Assembly: GCA_902520495.1 (NCBI GenBank)
Contig: CABYNW010000010.1
Span: 1-39,994 of the forward strand
Source of the DNA: an uncultured SAR86 cluster bacterium
GTDB lineage: Bacteria > Pseudomonadota > Gammaproteobacteria > Magnimaribacterales > D2472
Reading direction: 5' to 3'
DNA: 39,994 bases
The translations under genes were made by a program, and so were the position numbers. This document shows, piece by piece, positions 17,499 through 25,691 of this stretch (position 1 is the first letter of the stretch; every line of letters begins with the position of its first letter). The notes beneath the pieces are model-generated. The model did not search any database. It had not been told where the DNA came from and saw only the letters and a program-made list of their open reading frames with translations.

Positions 17499-19211
17499 TT
17501 GCATCAAAAGCTTTTAACGTTCCTTTTATGTACTTTTATAATATCGTGTTCTAATTCTTCATCTAACGATATTGATATACCTACTACATCGGAAGTTGAA
17601 AAATTAATAGAACATTCCAAAGAATTTGACAGACAAGTCCTTTCATATGAGACTCCTGGAGGACTAATCCATTTCGCAATAGGATTTGGTATTGCTAATT
17701 CAATAATGGTTGAAGGTAAAGAGGGCAATATAATCATAGATGCTTCAGATAGTGTTTTTGAAGCAGAAAAAATTTATTCTTTATTTCAAGAAAAAAACTC
17801 TAATCCTGTTAAAGCAATTATTTATACCCACAACCATGGAGATCATACCTTTGGTGCCGCATTTTATATAAATAATCAGGATGAAAAGCCTCAAATAATT
17901 GCACATGAAGATACGGACTATTATGTTCAAAGAATTATGGGTATTCTCAATCCAATAATCACCCAAAGAAGTTCTAGAATGTTCGGGACATTACTTCCAG
18001 AGGAAGACCTTATAAATGTTGGAATTGGACCAAGTTTAAATGTATCAAAATCTCCTACAGGATATATCAAACCTAATCTTACCTTTAAGGATGAATTAAA
18101 AACGAGCATTGCTGGAATAGAAATTCACCTTTTTCATGCCCCTGGAGAAACCAATGATCAGTTATTTGTTTGGTTACCAAAACATAAAACATTGATGCCG
18201 GGAGACAATGTTTATAAAACTTTTCCTAACCTTTATACAATTCGAGGCACTACTCACCGCGATGTAAAAGGTTGGATAGATAGCATTGATCATATGAAAA
18301 CTTTTAATGCTGAATTTCTTTTTCCAAGTCATACAAAGCCCATAATTGGAAAAGAGAAAATTAATGAAGTTTTAACAATTTACAGAGATGGTATTCAATA
18401 TATTCACGATCAAACAATAAGATTGATAAATAAAGGACTATATCCAGATGAGATTGTTGAACTTATTAAATTACCTGAAAATTTAGCAAAATCTCCTTAT
18501 CTTTTTGAATTTTATGGAACTGTTAGATGGTCTGTAAAAAGTATATTTAATGGCTACCTTGGTTGGTTCAGCGGGAATCCATCTGAATTAGACCCTCTTA
18601 CTAGAAAAGAAAGAGCAGTCATGATATCAAAATTAGCTGGTGGTGATGAAATACTTTTTAAAGAGTTAAATGCAGCAGTAGAAAATAAGCAAATGCAATG
18701 GGCTTTAGAATTGAGCGACCACCTAATGACATTAAATTATTCAATTGATAAGGTAAAAGAATTACGAAAACAAGCTTTAATATATGAAGCATCAGTCTCC
18801 TCGAATCCAAATAAAAGAAACTATTTTCTTACTTCAGCTCTTGAATTAAACAAAAACTTTAAAAACGAAGTTCTTATAGAAAGAACCGACCAATTATTAG
18901 AGCAAATTTCTATCGATACTTTATTTGATGTGCTTTCAGTTAGATTTAACCCCGATGAGGGAAATAATGAACTGTCAGCATGTTTTATCTTTTCTTCAGG
19001 CGTTATAAAAAATATTGATATCAGAAACAAAGTTGCAGTTGTCTCTAGTACAAAAAGAGATAATTGTGACCTGTATATCAAAACTGATGAAATTGAATTT
19101 AAAAGAATTTTAGTTGGTCTTGAGAATCCTGTTACATCAATTGCTTCAGGTAAGATTGAGATCGTAGGTGGGCCAAATAACTTTTTACAGTTTCTAACTA
19201 GATTTAGATAA
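17499..19211 (+). CDS. Alkylsulfatase-type metallo-beta-lactamase-fold lipoprotein
   Basis: A 570-residue protein with an N-terminal lipobox (IISC, C17) and a metallo-beta-lactamase domain. The zinc motif is T-H111-N-H113-G-D115-H116, and a later strand gives FPSHTKP. The stretches PGGLIHFAIGFGIANS and the ERA-like alpha-helical middle region (about 340-460) match the SdsA1/BDS1 alkylsulfatase family, in which this domain is followed by a dimerisation domain and an SCP2-like C-terminal domain. It would hydrolyse sulfate esters of alkyl chains or related substrates outside the cytoplasm; the exact substrate is open. The start is TTG at 17499, required to include the signal sequence, with AGGTG nine bases upstream. 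It converges on the acyl-CoA dehydrogenase gene with a one-base gap. Confidence 0.8.
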   Translation: MHQKLLTFLLCTFIISCSNSSSNDIDIPTTSEVEKLIEHSKEFDRQVLSYETPGGLIHFAIGFGIANSIMVEGKEGNIIIDASDSVFEAEKIYSLFQEKNSNPVKAIIYTHNHGDHTFGAAFYINNQDEKPQIIAHEDTDYYVQRIMGILNPIITQRSSRMFGTLLPEEDLINVGIGPSLNVSKSPTGYIKPNLTFKDELKTSIAGIEIHLFHAPGETNDQLFVWLPKHKTLMPGDNVYKTFPNLYTIRGTTHRDVKGWIDSIDHMKTFNAEFLFPSHTKPIIGKEKINEVLTIYRDGIQYIHDQTIRLINKGLYPDEIVELIKLPENLAKSPYLFEFYGTVRWSVKSIFNGYLGWFSGNPSELDPLTRKERAVMISKLAGGDEILFKELNAAVENKQMQWALELSDHLMTLNYSIDKVKELRKQALIYEASVSSNPNKRNYFLTSALELNKNFKNEVLIERTDQLLEQISIDTLFDVLSVRFNPDEGNNELSACFIFSSGVIKNIDIRNKVAVVSSTKRDNCDLYIKTDEIEFKRILVGLENPVTSIASGKIEIVGGPNNFLQFLTRFR

Positions 19212-19212
19212 A

Positions 19213-20433
19213 TTAAGAATTCCCTGAGGGAATATCTTTATATGCAAGACCTTTGTCTGCTCTAGGGTCTTGTGGCAAGCCAAGAACACGCTCAGCAATT
19301 ATATTTCTTAATATTTCATCAGTTCCTCCAGCGATTCTCATACCAGGAGCTCCTAACCATGCATTTTGGAAACTTTTAATTTCTTGGTTATCAGTTTTAA
19401 GCATTCCTGCCATATCTAAAGAATCAATACCAAAATTTCCAATATCTTGAAGCTTATTTGCACTAACAATTTTTGTAATAGATGCTTCTGGTCCAGGAGT
19501 ATCACCCTTTGAAAGGGCAGACATAGTTCTTAATTTTGTATTTTTTAAACCCTTAGTTTCACAATACCAATCTGCAATAGATTCTCTAGCAGCCTTATTG
19601 TTTAAAATTGGTTCTCCATGACTATCTTGTGTTTTAGCCCATTTAAACGCATCATCAACATCGGGACCGCCAGCATCTCCTACCGCAAGTCTTTCATTCA
19701 TTAATGTTGTTATAGCAACCTTCCAGCCATCTCCAATTTCACCAAGTCTTTGCGAATCAGGAATTTCAACATCAGTAAAATAAACTTCATTAAAACTTGA
19801 TCCACCAGTTATTTGCTTAATAGGTTTAACTTCAATACCCGGAGATTTCATATCAACAAAAAAGAAAGTCAATCCTTTATGCTTTTCAAGATCTGGATCA
19901 TGTCGAACAACCAATATCCCATAATCAGAAAAATGCGCACCAGAAGTCCAAACTTTTTGTCCATTTACAATCCACTTATCACCATCCTGAATTGCTTTGC
20001 TTCTTAACCCAGCAACATCTGAACCAGCAGAAGGTTCTGAAAATAATTGACACCAAATTTCTTTTCCCTCTGCCATAGGTGGAAGATACCTTTCTTTTTG
20101 TTCATCAGAGGCATATTGCATCATTACAGGACCGCACATACCAAGACCAATTTCAAAAATACCTCTTGGGACATCGAATTTAGATTCTTCATTACCCCAT
20201 ATAATTCTTTCAATTGGAGTTGCTCCTATTCCACCAAATTCTTTTGGCCAATGAAGCATCGCCCAACCAGCATCATATTTCTTTTTTTGCCAAGCTTTTG
20301 CCTCCTGAAGTAGATCCTTGTTGGCAAAAGAGTCGCCTTTAGAAGACTCATCTTTATAGTTAGCATTTTTTTCTAACCATTCACGGCAGGTCTTTCTAAA
20401 TTCAGCTTGTTCGGTAGTATCATTAAAATCCAT
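19213..20433 (-). CDS. Acyl-CoA dehydrogenase, larger subunit of a likely pair
   Basis: A 406-residue flavoprotein of the acyl-CoA dehydrogenase family. The FAD and substrate region CQLFSEPSAGSDVAG, the WTSGAHFSDYG stretch, and the C-terminal GGTDEILRNIIAERVLGLP are typical. In medium-chain enzymes the catalytic Glu precedes the GT of this last motif (YEGT); here that position is Gly, so the base must lie elsewhere or in the partner. The gene follows the 370-residue acyl-CoA dehydrogenase gene with 10 bases between, the arrangement seen in alpha2beta2 enzymes acting on steroid side chains and other bulky acyl-CoAs. Substrate not determined. Confidence 0.9.
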   Translation of the reverse strand: MDFNDTTEQAEFRKTCREWLEKNANYKDESSKGDSFANKDLLQEAKAWQKKKYDAGWAMLHWPKEFGGIGATPIERIIWGNEESKFDVPRGIFEIGLGMCGPVMMQYASDEQKERYLPPMAEGKEIWCQLFSEPSAGSDVAGLRSKAIQDGDKWIVNGQKVWTSGAHFSDYGILVVRHDPDLEKHKGLTFFFVDMKSPGIEVKPIKQITGGSSFNEVYFTDVEIPDSQRLGEIGDGWKVAITTLMNERLAVGDAGGPDVDDAFKWAKTQDSHGEPILNNKAARESIADWYCETKGLKNTKLRTMSALSKGDTPGPEASITKIVSANKLQDIGNFGIDSLDMAGMLKTDNQEIKSFQNAWLGAPGMRIAGGTDEILRNIIAERVLGLPQDPRADKGLAYKDIPSGNS

Positions 20434-20443
20434 AGTTATTTCC

Positions 20444-21556
20444 TTAATTTATGTTTGATTGTTCTAAACTAGTTACTAATTTTTCTTTCCAGTTACTAAG
20501 TGAGCCAATATTAAGTGATAGAAGTTTTGAACGCCTATAAAACATATGGCAATCATATTCCCATGTAAATCCATTACCCCCATGGGTTTGAATATTTTCT
20601 TTTGAGCATAATTGAAATGCTTTTGTTGAACTGACTCTGGCAGTCGCTGAAGCTGTGGGCAGGTCAGAAGAGTTTGTTGATAGAGCCCATGCTGCATAAT
20701 AACAATTTGATTTAGCAAGAGTTAAGGCAATATACATATCGGCAAGTTTGTGCTTTATAGCTTGAAAAGAACCAATGGGCCTTCCAAATGCATACCTCTC
20801 CTGAGCATAATTTATCGCCATATCTAGAGCAGCTTGTGAGCCGCCTATTTGTTCATAACTGAATAAAACAGCAGCTTGACTGACAATTGATTCATAAATA
20901 TCCCAACCACCAACCTCATCACCAATTAGCTCAGACTTGACATTATTAAAAGTAATAGAATAGTGTCCTCTGCTTTCATCAATATTTTCTTGATATTCCA
21001 TTGAAATTCCATCAGATGACATCTCAACAAGTTGAAGTGAGGTTCCTTGAGTTGTTTTTGCAACAACTATTACATGAGTTGCAATTTCAGCATCCGGTAC
21101 TGCAATTTTTTTACCATTTAATAAACCATCTTTACAGGTAAGAGTAATATTTTCATGGCTAGGAGCCATAAATGCTTCTGTAACTGCTAAAGTGCCAACA
21201 ATCTCACCTGTTACCAATTTGGGAAGGATGTTTTGTTTCATATCATCATTAGCAAAGTTAATAATTGCTTCAGTAAATAAATAAACTGAAGAAGAGAAGG
21301 GCACAGGAGCAAGAAATCTACCGAGCTCTTCTGCAATAACACAAAGTTCTAGATGCCCTAAACCTAAACCATTGTATTCTTCAGGAATTCTTATACCGGT
21401 CCATCCAAGTTCAACAATCTTGTTCCATAACTCTTCATCAATGCTTGTATTTGATTCTAAGACAGATCTATTTCTTGAAAGGGTTTTTTCTTTTTCAAGA
21501 AATTTTCTAGCTTCTTCTTTAAGAAATTTTTGGTCATCTGAAAAATCTAAATTCAT
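20444..21556 (-). CDS. Acyl-CoA dehydrogenase, smaller subunit of a likely pair
   Basis: A 370-residue acyl-CoA dehydrogenase-like protein. It has the N-terminal helical domain (WTGIRIPEEYNGLGLGHLE), a central beta domain starting near GTLAVTEAF, and the C-terminal QTHGGNGFTWEYDCHMFYRRSK region. The usual catalytic YEGT motif is absent from the tail, and several FAD-contacting positions are degenerate, as in the non-catalytic or half-site subunits of heteromeric dehydrogenases. It is the first gene of the two-gene unit, and its upstream gap of about 70 bases to the divergent gene at 21625 must hold its promoter. Likely role: beta-oxidation of an unusual acyl-CoA together with the 406-residue partner. 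Confidence 0.88.
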   Translation of the reverse strand: MNLDFSDDQKFLKEEARKFLEKEKTLSRNRSVLESNTSIDEELWNKIVELGWTGIRIPEEYNGLGLGHLELCVIAEELGRFLAPVPFSSSVYLFTEAIINFANDDMKQNILPKLVTGEIVGTLAVTEAFMAPSHENITLTCKDGLLNGKKIAVPDAEIATHVIVVAKTTQGTSLQLVEMSSDGISMEYQENIDESRGHYSITFNNVKSELIGDEVGGWDIYESIVSQAAVLFSYEQIGGSQAALDMAINYAQERYAFGRPIGSFQAIKHKLADMYIALTLAKSNCYYAAWALSTNSSDLPTASATARVSSTKAFQLCSKENIQTHGGNGFTWEYDCHMFYRRSKLLSLNIGSLSNWKEKLVTSLEQSNIN

Positions 21557-21624
21557 AAATAAGTTTTAAGTTAAGGTAAAATAGTGTTTATTATAAGCTA
21601 AATACTAATTAATTTTAATTGTCT

Positions 21625-22278
21625 ATGAAACCTAATTTAAAAATAGAGAAAAAATTACCTTCATATTTAAAGAGAACAAGTAAGGGCGGGTTGTTAATAG
21701 GTTTTATTTATGTAGCTGCGTTTATGAGTATTTTATTCCTAGCTATATGGCAAACATTTGAATCAGAATCAAATAATGCTTCAATGACGTTGGTTGATGA
21801 ACGCCTTTCTCTAATTGAAGAACAAATAAACGTTGTTGATGAAACAAACAATGACTCAATGACTGATATAACATCATCTATTCAGTTTCTAGATAAAGAG
21901 ATCAGAAAGCTTTGGGACTTAAGCAATAAAAGAAACAAGGTTAATATTCAAAATTTAACCAAACAAATGCAAGTAGTAGAAAATCTAATATCAGACTTAC
22001 AAAGCAATCTTGATAAAAACGAAAAGGATATCAATCAAATCAAAAAAAATATTAATCTAAATTTAGCCAAATTAAATAGTCTTGAATTAACTGAAGAAAA
22101 TATTGAATCTATTCAACTTAGTATAAAGAATGTTGATATGCAGTTAATTCTTTTAGAAGACTCGGTTCAAGCTTTAAATAGTTATAAAAACCAACTTAAT
22201 CAAGTTATTTTAGAAATCCAAACAGACATATCCATAATACAATCATCATCAATCCAAAATTTAACTAATCAAAATTGA
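21625..22278 (+). CDS. Single-pass membrane coiled-coil protein, unknown
   Basis: A 217-residue protein I do not recognise. It has a basic cytoplasmic N-terminus (about 1-23), one membrane segment (about residues 24-41), and then about 170 residues of nearly continuous heptad-like coiled coil rich in Leu, Ile, Asn and Gln. Type II topology with a periplasmic coiled coil is likely. The ATG at 21625 is preferred over a TTG two codons earlier. It resembles in layout, not in sequence, other inner-membrane coiled-coil proteins of cell-envelope assembly. Two small membrane protein genes follow on the same strand. Confidence 0.65.
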   Translation: MKPNLKIEKKLPSYLKRTSKGGLLIGFIYVAAFMSILFLAIWQTFESESNNASMTLVDERLSLIEEQINVVDETNNDSMTDITSSIQFLDKEIRKLWDLSNKRNKVNIQNLTKQMQVVENLISDLQSNLDKNEKDINQIKKNINLNLAKLNSLELTEENIESIQLSIKNVDMQLILLEDSVQALNSYKNQLNQVILEIQTDISIIQSSSIQNLTNQN

Positions 22279-22309
22279 CAATTGCTATAAATCGTAGTTC
22301 TATAATGAT

Positions 22310-22522
22310 ATGAATAGGTTTATTTTACAGGTCTTCCTCTTTTTAGCATTTATTCCTTTAGCTATATTGGTTGGATACGGAATATTGGTTATAGCACCAA
22401 TTTTTTGTTGTTTTCTTGCAATAAACTCATATAAATTTAACAATTATAAAGAAATGTATGTATGGATGGGTTTTGGAGCCCTTTCATTCTTACTTGCCCT
22501 ATATATGTTGGGAATTTTATGA
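22310..22522 (+). CDS. Small two-segment membrane protein, unknown
   Basis: A 70-residue protein made almost entirely of two or three hydrophobic segments (about residues 5-33 and 50-69) joined by a short polar loop with NSYKFNNYKEMY. No family recognised. Its stop overlaps the ATG of the next gene (ATGA), and both products are small membrane proteins, so they are probably made together. Confidence 0.55.
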   Translation: MNRFILQVFLFLAFIPLAILVGYGILVIAPIFCCFLAINSYKFNNYKEMYVWMGFGALSFLLALYMLGIL

Positions 22523-22917
22523 CAAATATTTTCAAAGTTTATTTATTTCTTATTGGATTAACTTCAATGATCTTGGGGCTATGGGCTATGTTTTCTCCAA
22601 ATTTCATAACATGGTATCCATCTTTTGAAAGCGTTGAAAGGGGAACTTCTTTAGCAAATTTTGTTAGAACTATGTCTGGTGTCTTTGTTGCCTCAGGATA
22701 TATTCTAATTAGATTTATCTTCTCTTCATCAAAAGTTCAACTTGGAACAGTTTTAATATATTTGTGTATATTTATGTTGATAGGTAAATTATGTGGATTT
22801 TTTTATGAAGGATATCAACAACATGACCTTATAGCATTTGTGCTTGGTATATTTACACTAATAGGTCTCTATATTATCCACAAACATAGAAAAAACTTAT
22901 TAAATTACGATCTATAA
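22519..22917 (+). CDS. DUF4345-like four-helix membrane protein
   Basis: A 132-residue protein with four hydrophobic segments. The opening pattern (LFLIGLTSMILGLWAMFSPNF) and a second-segment region with a small-residue run (RTMSGVFVASGYILIRF) resemble the DUF4345 family, whose function is unknown. The start used is ATG at 22519, overlapping the previous stop (ATGA); a longer frame to 22462 lies inside the upstream gene and is not needed. A second protein with the same opening pattern is encoded at 30530-30952. Confidence 0.62.
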   Translation: MTNIFKVYLFLIGLTSMILGLWAMFSPNFITWYPSFESVERGTSLANFVRTMSGVFVASGYILIRFIFSSSKVQLGTVLIYLCIFMLIGKLCGFFYEGYQQHDLIAFVLGIFTLIGLYIIHKHRKNLLNYDL

Positions 22918-22947
22918 AAAACACTCCACTTAAACAATAGAACTCTA

Positions 22948-22953
22948 TATAAT
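22948..22953 (+). promoter_or_regulatory. Putative -10 box of tRNA-Leu
   Basis: TATAAT ends 10 bases before the mature 5' end of the tRNA-Leu gene, which would place the transcription start within a few bases of the tRNA. No good -35 hexamer is visible at the standard spacing. Confidence 0.45.
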
Positions 22954-22963
22954 GCTTATGCCT

Positions 22964-23048
22964 GGGGATGTGGTGGAACTGGTAGACACGCTTGGCTTAG
23001 AACCAAGTGCCGCAAGGCGTGGGGGTTCGACTCCCTCCATCCCTACCA
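22964..23048 (+). tRNA. tRNA-Leu (anticodon UAG)
   Basis: An 85-base class II tRNA with encoded CCA. The anticodon stem-loop is CTTGG-CTTAGAA-CCAAG, giving anticodon TAG (reads CUN). The short variable arm (TGCCGCAAGGCG region) forms a hairpin as expected for tRNA-Leu. The T arm is GGGGG-TTCGACT-CCCTC (23021-23037) and the acceptor pairs GGGGATG with CATCCCT, leaving a G-U pair at 1-72, then discriminator A and CCA. The first pair and the discriminator A73 agree with leucine identity. Confidence 0.95.
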
Positions 23049-23063
23049 TTAGCATATAAATTT

Positions 23064-23088
23064 AAGTATAAAAATAATATACTTTTTT
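23064..23088 (+). terminator. Putative terminator after tRNA-Leu
   Basis: AAGTAT pairs with ATACTT across a nine-base AT loop and is followed by a run of T (23083-23088). The stem is all A/T except one G-C pair, so it is weak, but it is in the right place to end the tRNA transcript. Confidence 0.4.
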
Positions 23089-23121
23089 CAAATAAACTCT
23101 AGCTATATCAATTTTCATATA

Positions 23122-23127
23122 TATACT
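23122..23127 (+). promoter_or_regulatory. Putative -10 box for the TonB receptor transcript
   Basis: TATACT lies upstream of the structured leader and downstream of the tRNA terminator, 123 bases before the ATG. No convincing -35 is seen. It is the best candidate start region for a leader of about 115 nt. Confidence 0.3.
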
Positions 23128-23164
23128 TGAAAGATGATGTTTTTTATTAACATACATAATAAAA

Positions 23165-23234
23165 ACCGGGAGCCATCAAGTTAGCTGGGTCTTTTGTTTT
23201 ATTTTATGACCTAGCAAATGCTAGGTTTTTTTTT
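23165..23234 (+). promoter_or_regulatory. TonB-receptor leader with terminator/antiterminator
   Basis: The leader ends in a clear intrinsic terminator: ACCTAGC (23209-23215), loop AAAT, GCTAGGT (23220-23226) and nine T (23226-23234), only 15 bases before the ATG and directly before the AGAGGAG ribosome site (23237-23243). There is no room for a promoter after it, so every receptor transcript passes through it. An upstream segment GCTGGGTC (23184-23191) can pair over 8 bp, one of them G-U, with GACCTAGC (23208-23215), which would break the terminator. A further segment, ACC (23165-23167) and AGC (23171-23173), can in turn pair with GGT and GCT of that antiterminator. This is riboswitch-like or attenuator architecture; I cannot match it to a known aptamer. 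Confidence 0.6.
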
Positions 23235-23249
23235 ATAGAGGAGAAAATT

Positions 23250-25625
23250 ATGAAAAATCTTAACTTAATGTACTGCACTTTTCTTTTAGTGCCTTTTATT
23301 TTAATTTCACAAGAAGTTGAAGAGGTTATTGTTACAGCTAATAAAAAAGCTGAAACAGTGCAAGAAATACCAATGAATATTTCTGTTATTACTGAAGCTG
23401 CATTAGAAGAGAGGGGTATAATGAATCCCGAAGATTATTTACGATCTATCGCAGGTGTCTCTACACCAGGCGGTTCAAATTACTATACTTTTAGGGGATT
23501 AAATACATCTACTTCTCAGCGTTCTTCTGGGACATCTTCAACATATATTGATGAGGTTAGCGGTTCATTGATGGGTTTATTTGATGTCGAAAGAATTGAG
23601 GTGCTCAGAGGCCCACAAGGAACACTTTATGGATCCAATGCTATTGGAGGAACTATTAGATATATTACAAATAAACCTGATTCAAGTTCATCTTATGGAA
23701 AAATAAGAGTTGGATATGGAGACAAAGTTAAAGCTAGTGATCCTGAAACAAGTATCGAAATGATGTACAACCTCCCTTTATCAGATAGTCTTGCAGTCAG
23801 GGCAGTTTATTCTCAATTAGTTTCACCAGGAATCTATAAAAACATTCAAACTGGTAACACGGTTGGTGAGGAGGATGATTCTCAGCTTATGATTACATTA
23901 GGTTTTGATAATGGCGGCAAATTAAAAGCAAGTTTTAGATATTTTAATGTTACTAATAAAGCATACGGAATATTAGAACCAGGTCAAAGCAAACCAGGTA
24001 GTGCTGATGTTTATGTTGAAGGCTGCCCTCAAGCATCAAGTTGGTGGTATAACTGGGATGGAGATCCTACTTGCTCTCGTTTAAGCGCTATATCAAATTT
24101 TGCTGCTTCAGAAGCTGATTATCCTAATGGTAGCTCTGTTCTCACAAATTACGATCCAAGATTTGCTCATGCATTAGCTGCAGATGAAACGGAGGATATA
24201 ACTAAAGATATATTTGTTGCAAATATTAAATATGATTTTGGGGCTTTTGATGCAAATTTGATTATATCTGATAAAACAATCAGTGAAGATGCTGTAACAG
24301 ACTGGGCAAGAATTGATATGGATGATTATGTTCCAGCACCACTAATTGTTGATGGCGATGAATATTATCAAGAAACAACAGAGTTAAGACTGGTTTCTAA
24401 ACCAGGAAAGTTTGAGTGGACTATTGGATATTACAACTATAAGTTTAATGAGGAACCAAATTCTGTTTCACAAACTCAATATGCAATTGATAAATATTGG
24501 TTAGATTATGTTACTTCAATAGCCGCAGGCGTTGATCCAGCTGTATATGACGCTACAGCATACTGTCCGCCATTTTGCAGTGATCACTTAGGATATCCCC
24601 ATTTATATTATGCTTCATATACTGAATATAACGAGCAAGAAGAAACATCTATGTATGGACAGTTTGACTATAACGTAAATGATAAATTAACTCTTACCCT
24701 TGGTATAAGAGATTATGAAATCAAAGACAAATCTAAATCATATCAATATGGTATTTTTTATATGGACAGCAATGGTTGTGATGGAAATGATCCGGCAGGA
24801 ACAGATTGCTCTGAATTATCCGGTCAAGAATCTGACACAAGAATGAAATATGCAGCAAGCTATGCAGTAAATGAGGATCTTACTTTGTACACAACTAGAG
24901 CTGCAGGATATAGACCTGGTGGCAACCAGTCTCCGCTTCCTCCTTTTTGTAGCAGTGATGAAACTGCGCAAGAAACTTGGGGGCCTAGATTTAATTCTGA
25001 TGAAGCTGAGACAACAGAATTTGGTGTTAAATCTAGAGGAGATAACTATTCGGCCAACGTTACATATTTTGAAGTTGACTGGGATGGAATTATTATTTCT
25101 GTAACACCTGGTTGTGGTTGGTCATACAACTTCAATGGTGGTAAGGCAGAAACTTCTGGGTGGGAAGTCGATTTTACTTATGCAATAAATGACGAGCTCT
25201 CTATAGATTTTGCTGGAAGCTCTATGACTGCTGAGACATCTATAGATATTACTTCTTTAGGTGCTGCTGCTGGAGATAGGCTACCCAACACTGTTGAAAC
25301 TCAATGGAATCTTGGATTAGTATATGACACAACAATTCTTTCATACCCATCTTATGCAAGACTTGATGTTAATTATTATGGAGACAGCTTTAATACATTT
25401 GCTGAAAATCCAAACTCTAGCTCTCCAGATTACACCAAATTAAATTTTAATCTTGGATTAGACTTGAATGAAAATTCTAAGTTGCAATTATCTATTGATA
25501 ATCTTACGGATGAAAGAACAGAGGCATATATATATGCTGTCAATGATACCTCTTGGAGGCCAAGAAATTGGATGCAATGGATTCCACCTAGAACTATGAC
25601 ACTAAAATACTCTTACAGTTTTTAA
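23250..25625 (+). CDS. TonB-dependent outer membrane receptor
   Basis: A 791-residue receptor: signal peptide (about 1-20), a TonB-box-like stretch VEEVIVTANKK (23-33), plug domain (about 35-145) with the typical IDEVSGS, VERIEVLRGPQGTLYGSNAIGG and RYITNKP segments, then a 22-strand type barrel rich in aromatic residues and ending in a C-terminal Phe (LKYSYSF) for BAM insertion. Several Cys pairs occur in extracellular loops (for example near 259-280, 430-434, 505-516 and 572-607), suggesting disulfide-stabilised loops. The plug sequence resembles the large Gram-negative group often annotated as ligand-unknown or as nutrient receptors rather than siderophore receptors. Neighbouring P450, GH16 and MFS genes suggest an organic substrate. 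Expression is probably controlled by the leader terminator. Confidence 0.93.
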   Translation: MKNLNLMYCTFLLVPFILISQEVEEVIVTANKKAETVQEIPMNISVITEAALEERGIMNPEDYLRSIAGVSTPGGSNYYTFRGLNTSTSQRSSGTSSTYIDEVSGSLMGLFDVERIEVLRGPQGTLYGSNAIGGTIRYITNKPDSSSSYGKIRVGYGDKVKASDPETSIEMMYNLPLSDSLAVRAVYSQLVSPGIYKNIQTGNTVGEEDDSQLMITLGFDNGGKLKASFRYFNVTNKAYGILEPGQSKPGSADVYVEGCPQASSWWYNWDGDPTCSRLSAISNFAASEADYPNGSSVLTNYDPRFAHALAADETEDITKDIFVANIKYDFGAFDANLIISDKTISEDAVTDWARIDMDDYVPAPLIVDGDEYYQETTELRLVSKPGKFEWTIGYYNYKFNEEPNSVSQTQYAIDKYWLDYVTSIAAGVDPAVYDATAYCPPFCSDHLGYPHLYYASYTEYNEQEETSMYGQFDYNVNDKLTLTLGIRDYEIKDKSKSYQYGIFYMDSNGCDGNDPAGTDCSELSGQESDTRMKYAASYAVNEDLTLYTTRAAGYRPGGNQSPLPPFCSSDETAQETWGPRFNSDEAETTEFGVKSRGDNYSANVTYFEVDWDGIIISVTPGCGWSYNFNGGKAETSGWEVDFTYAINDELSIDFAGSSMTAETSIDITSLGAAAGDRLPNTVETQWNLGLVYDTTILSYPSYARLDVNYYGDSFNTFAENPNSSSPDYTKLNFNLGLDLNENSKLQLSIDNLTDERTEAYIYAVNDTSWRPRNWMQWIPPRTMTLKYSYSF

Positions 25626-25643
25626 TTTCATAGACTCTATTCA

Positions 25644-25673
25644 ATGCGGGGAGTTCGACTCCCTGCATGCCTA
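25644..25673 (+). repeat. tRNA 3'-end-like remnant / hairpin
   Basis: 25649-25673 matches the T arm and acceptor 3' strand of the tRNA-Leu gene at 23021-23045 at 22 of 25 positions, including the identical TTCGACTCCCT. No D arm or anticodon arm lies upstream, and the CCA is replaced by AGA, so it is not a tRNA gene. 25644-25668 also forms a 10-bp hairpin (ATGCGGGGAG / CTCCCTGCAT with loop TTCGA), without a following T run. Confidence 0.55.
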
Positions 25674-25691
25674 AGATATATAATTGACCTC

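Noticed and set aside
25644-25691. Upstream extension of the propeller protein to an earlier ATG
   Set aside because: It would translate the tRNA-like remnant into a Cys-Leu-Pro-rich stretch, while ATG at 25692 begins directly with the blade-like sequence.
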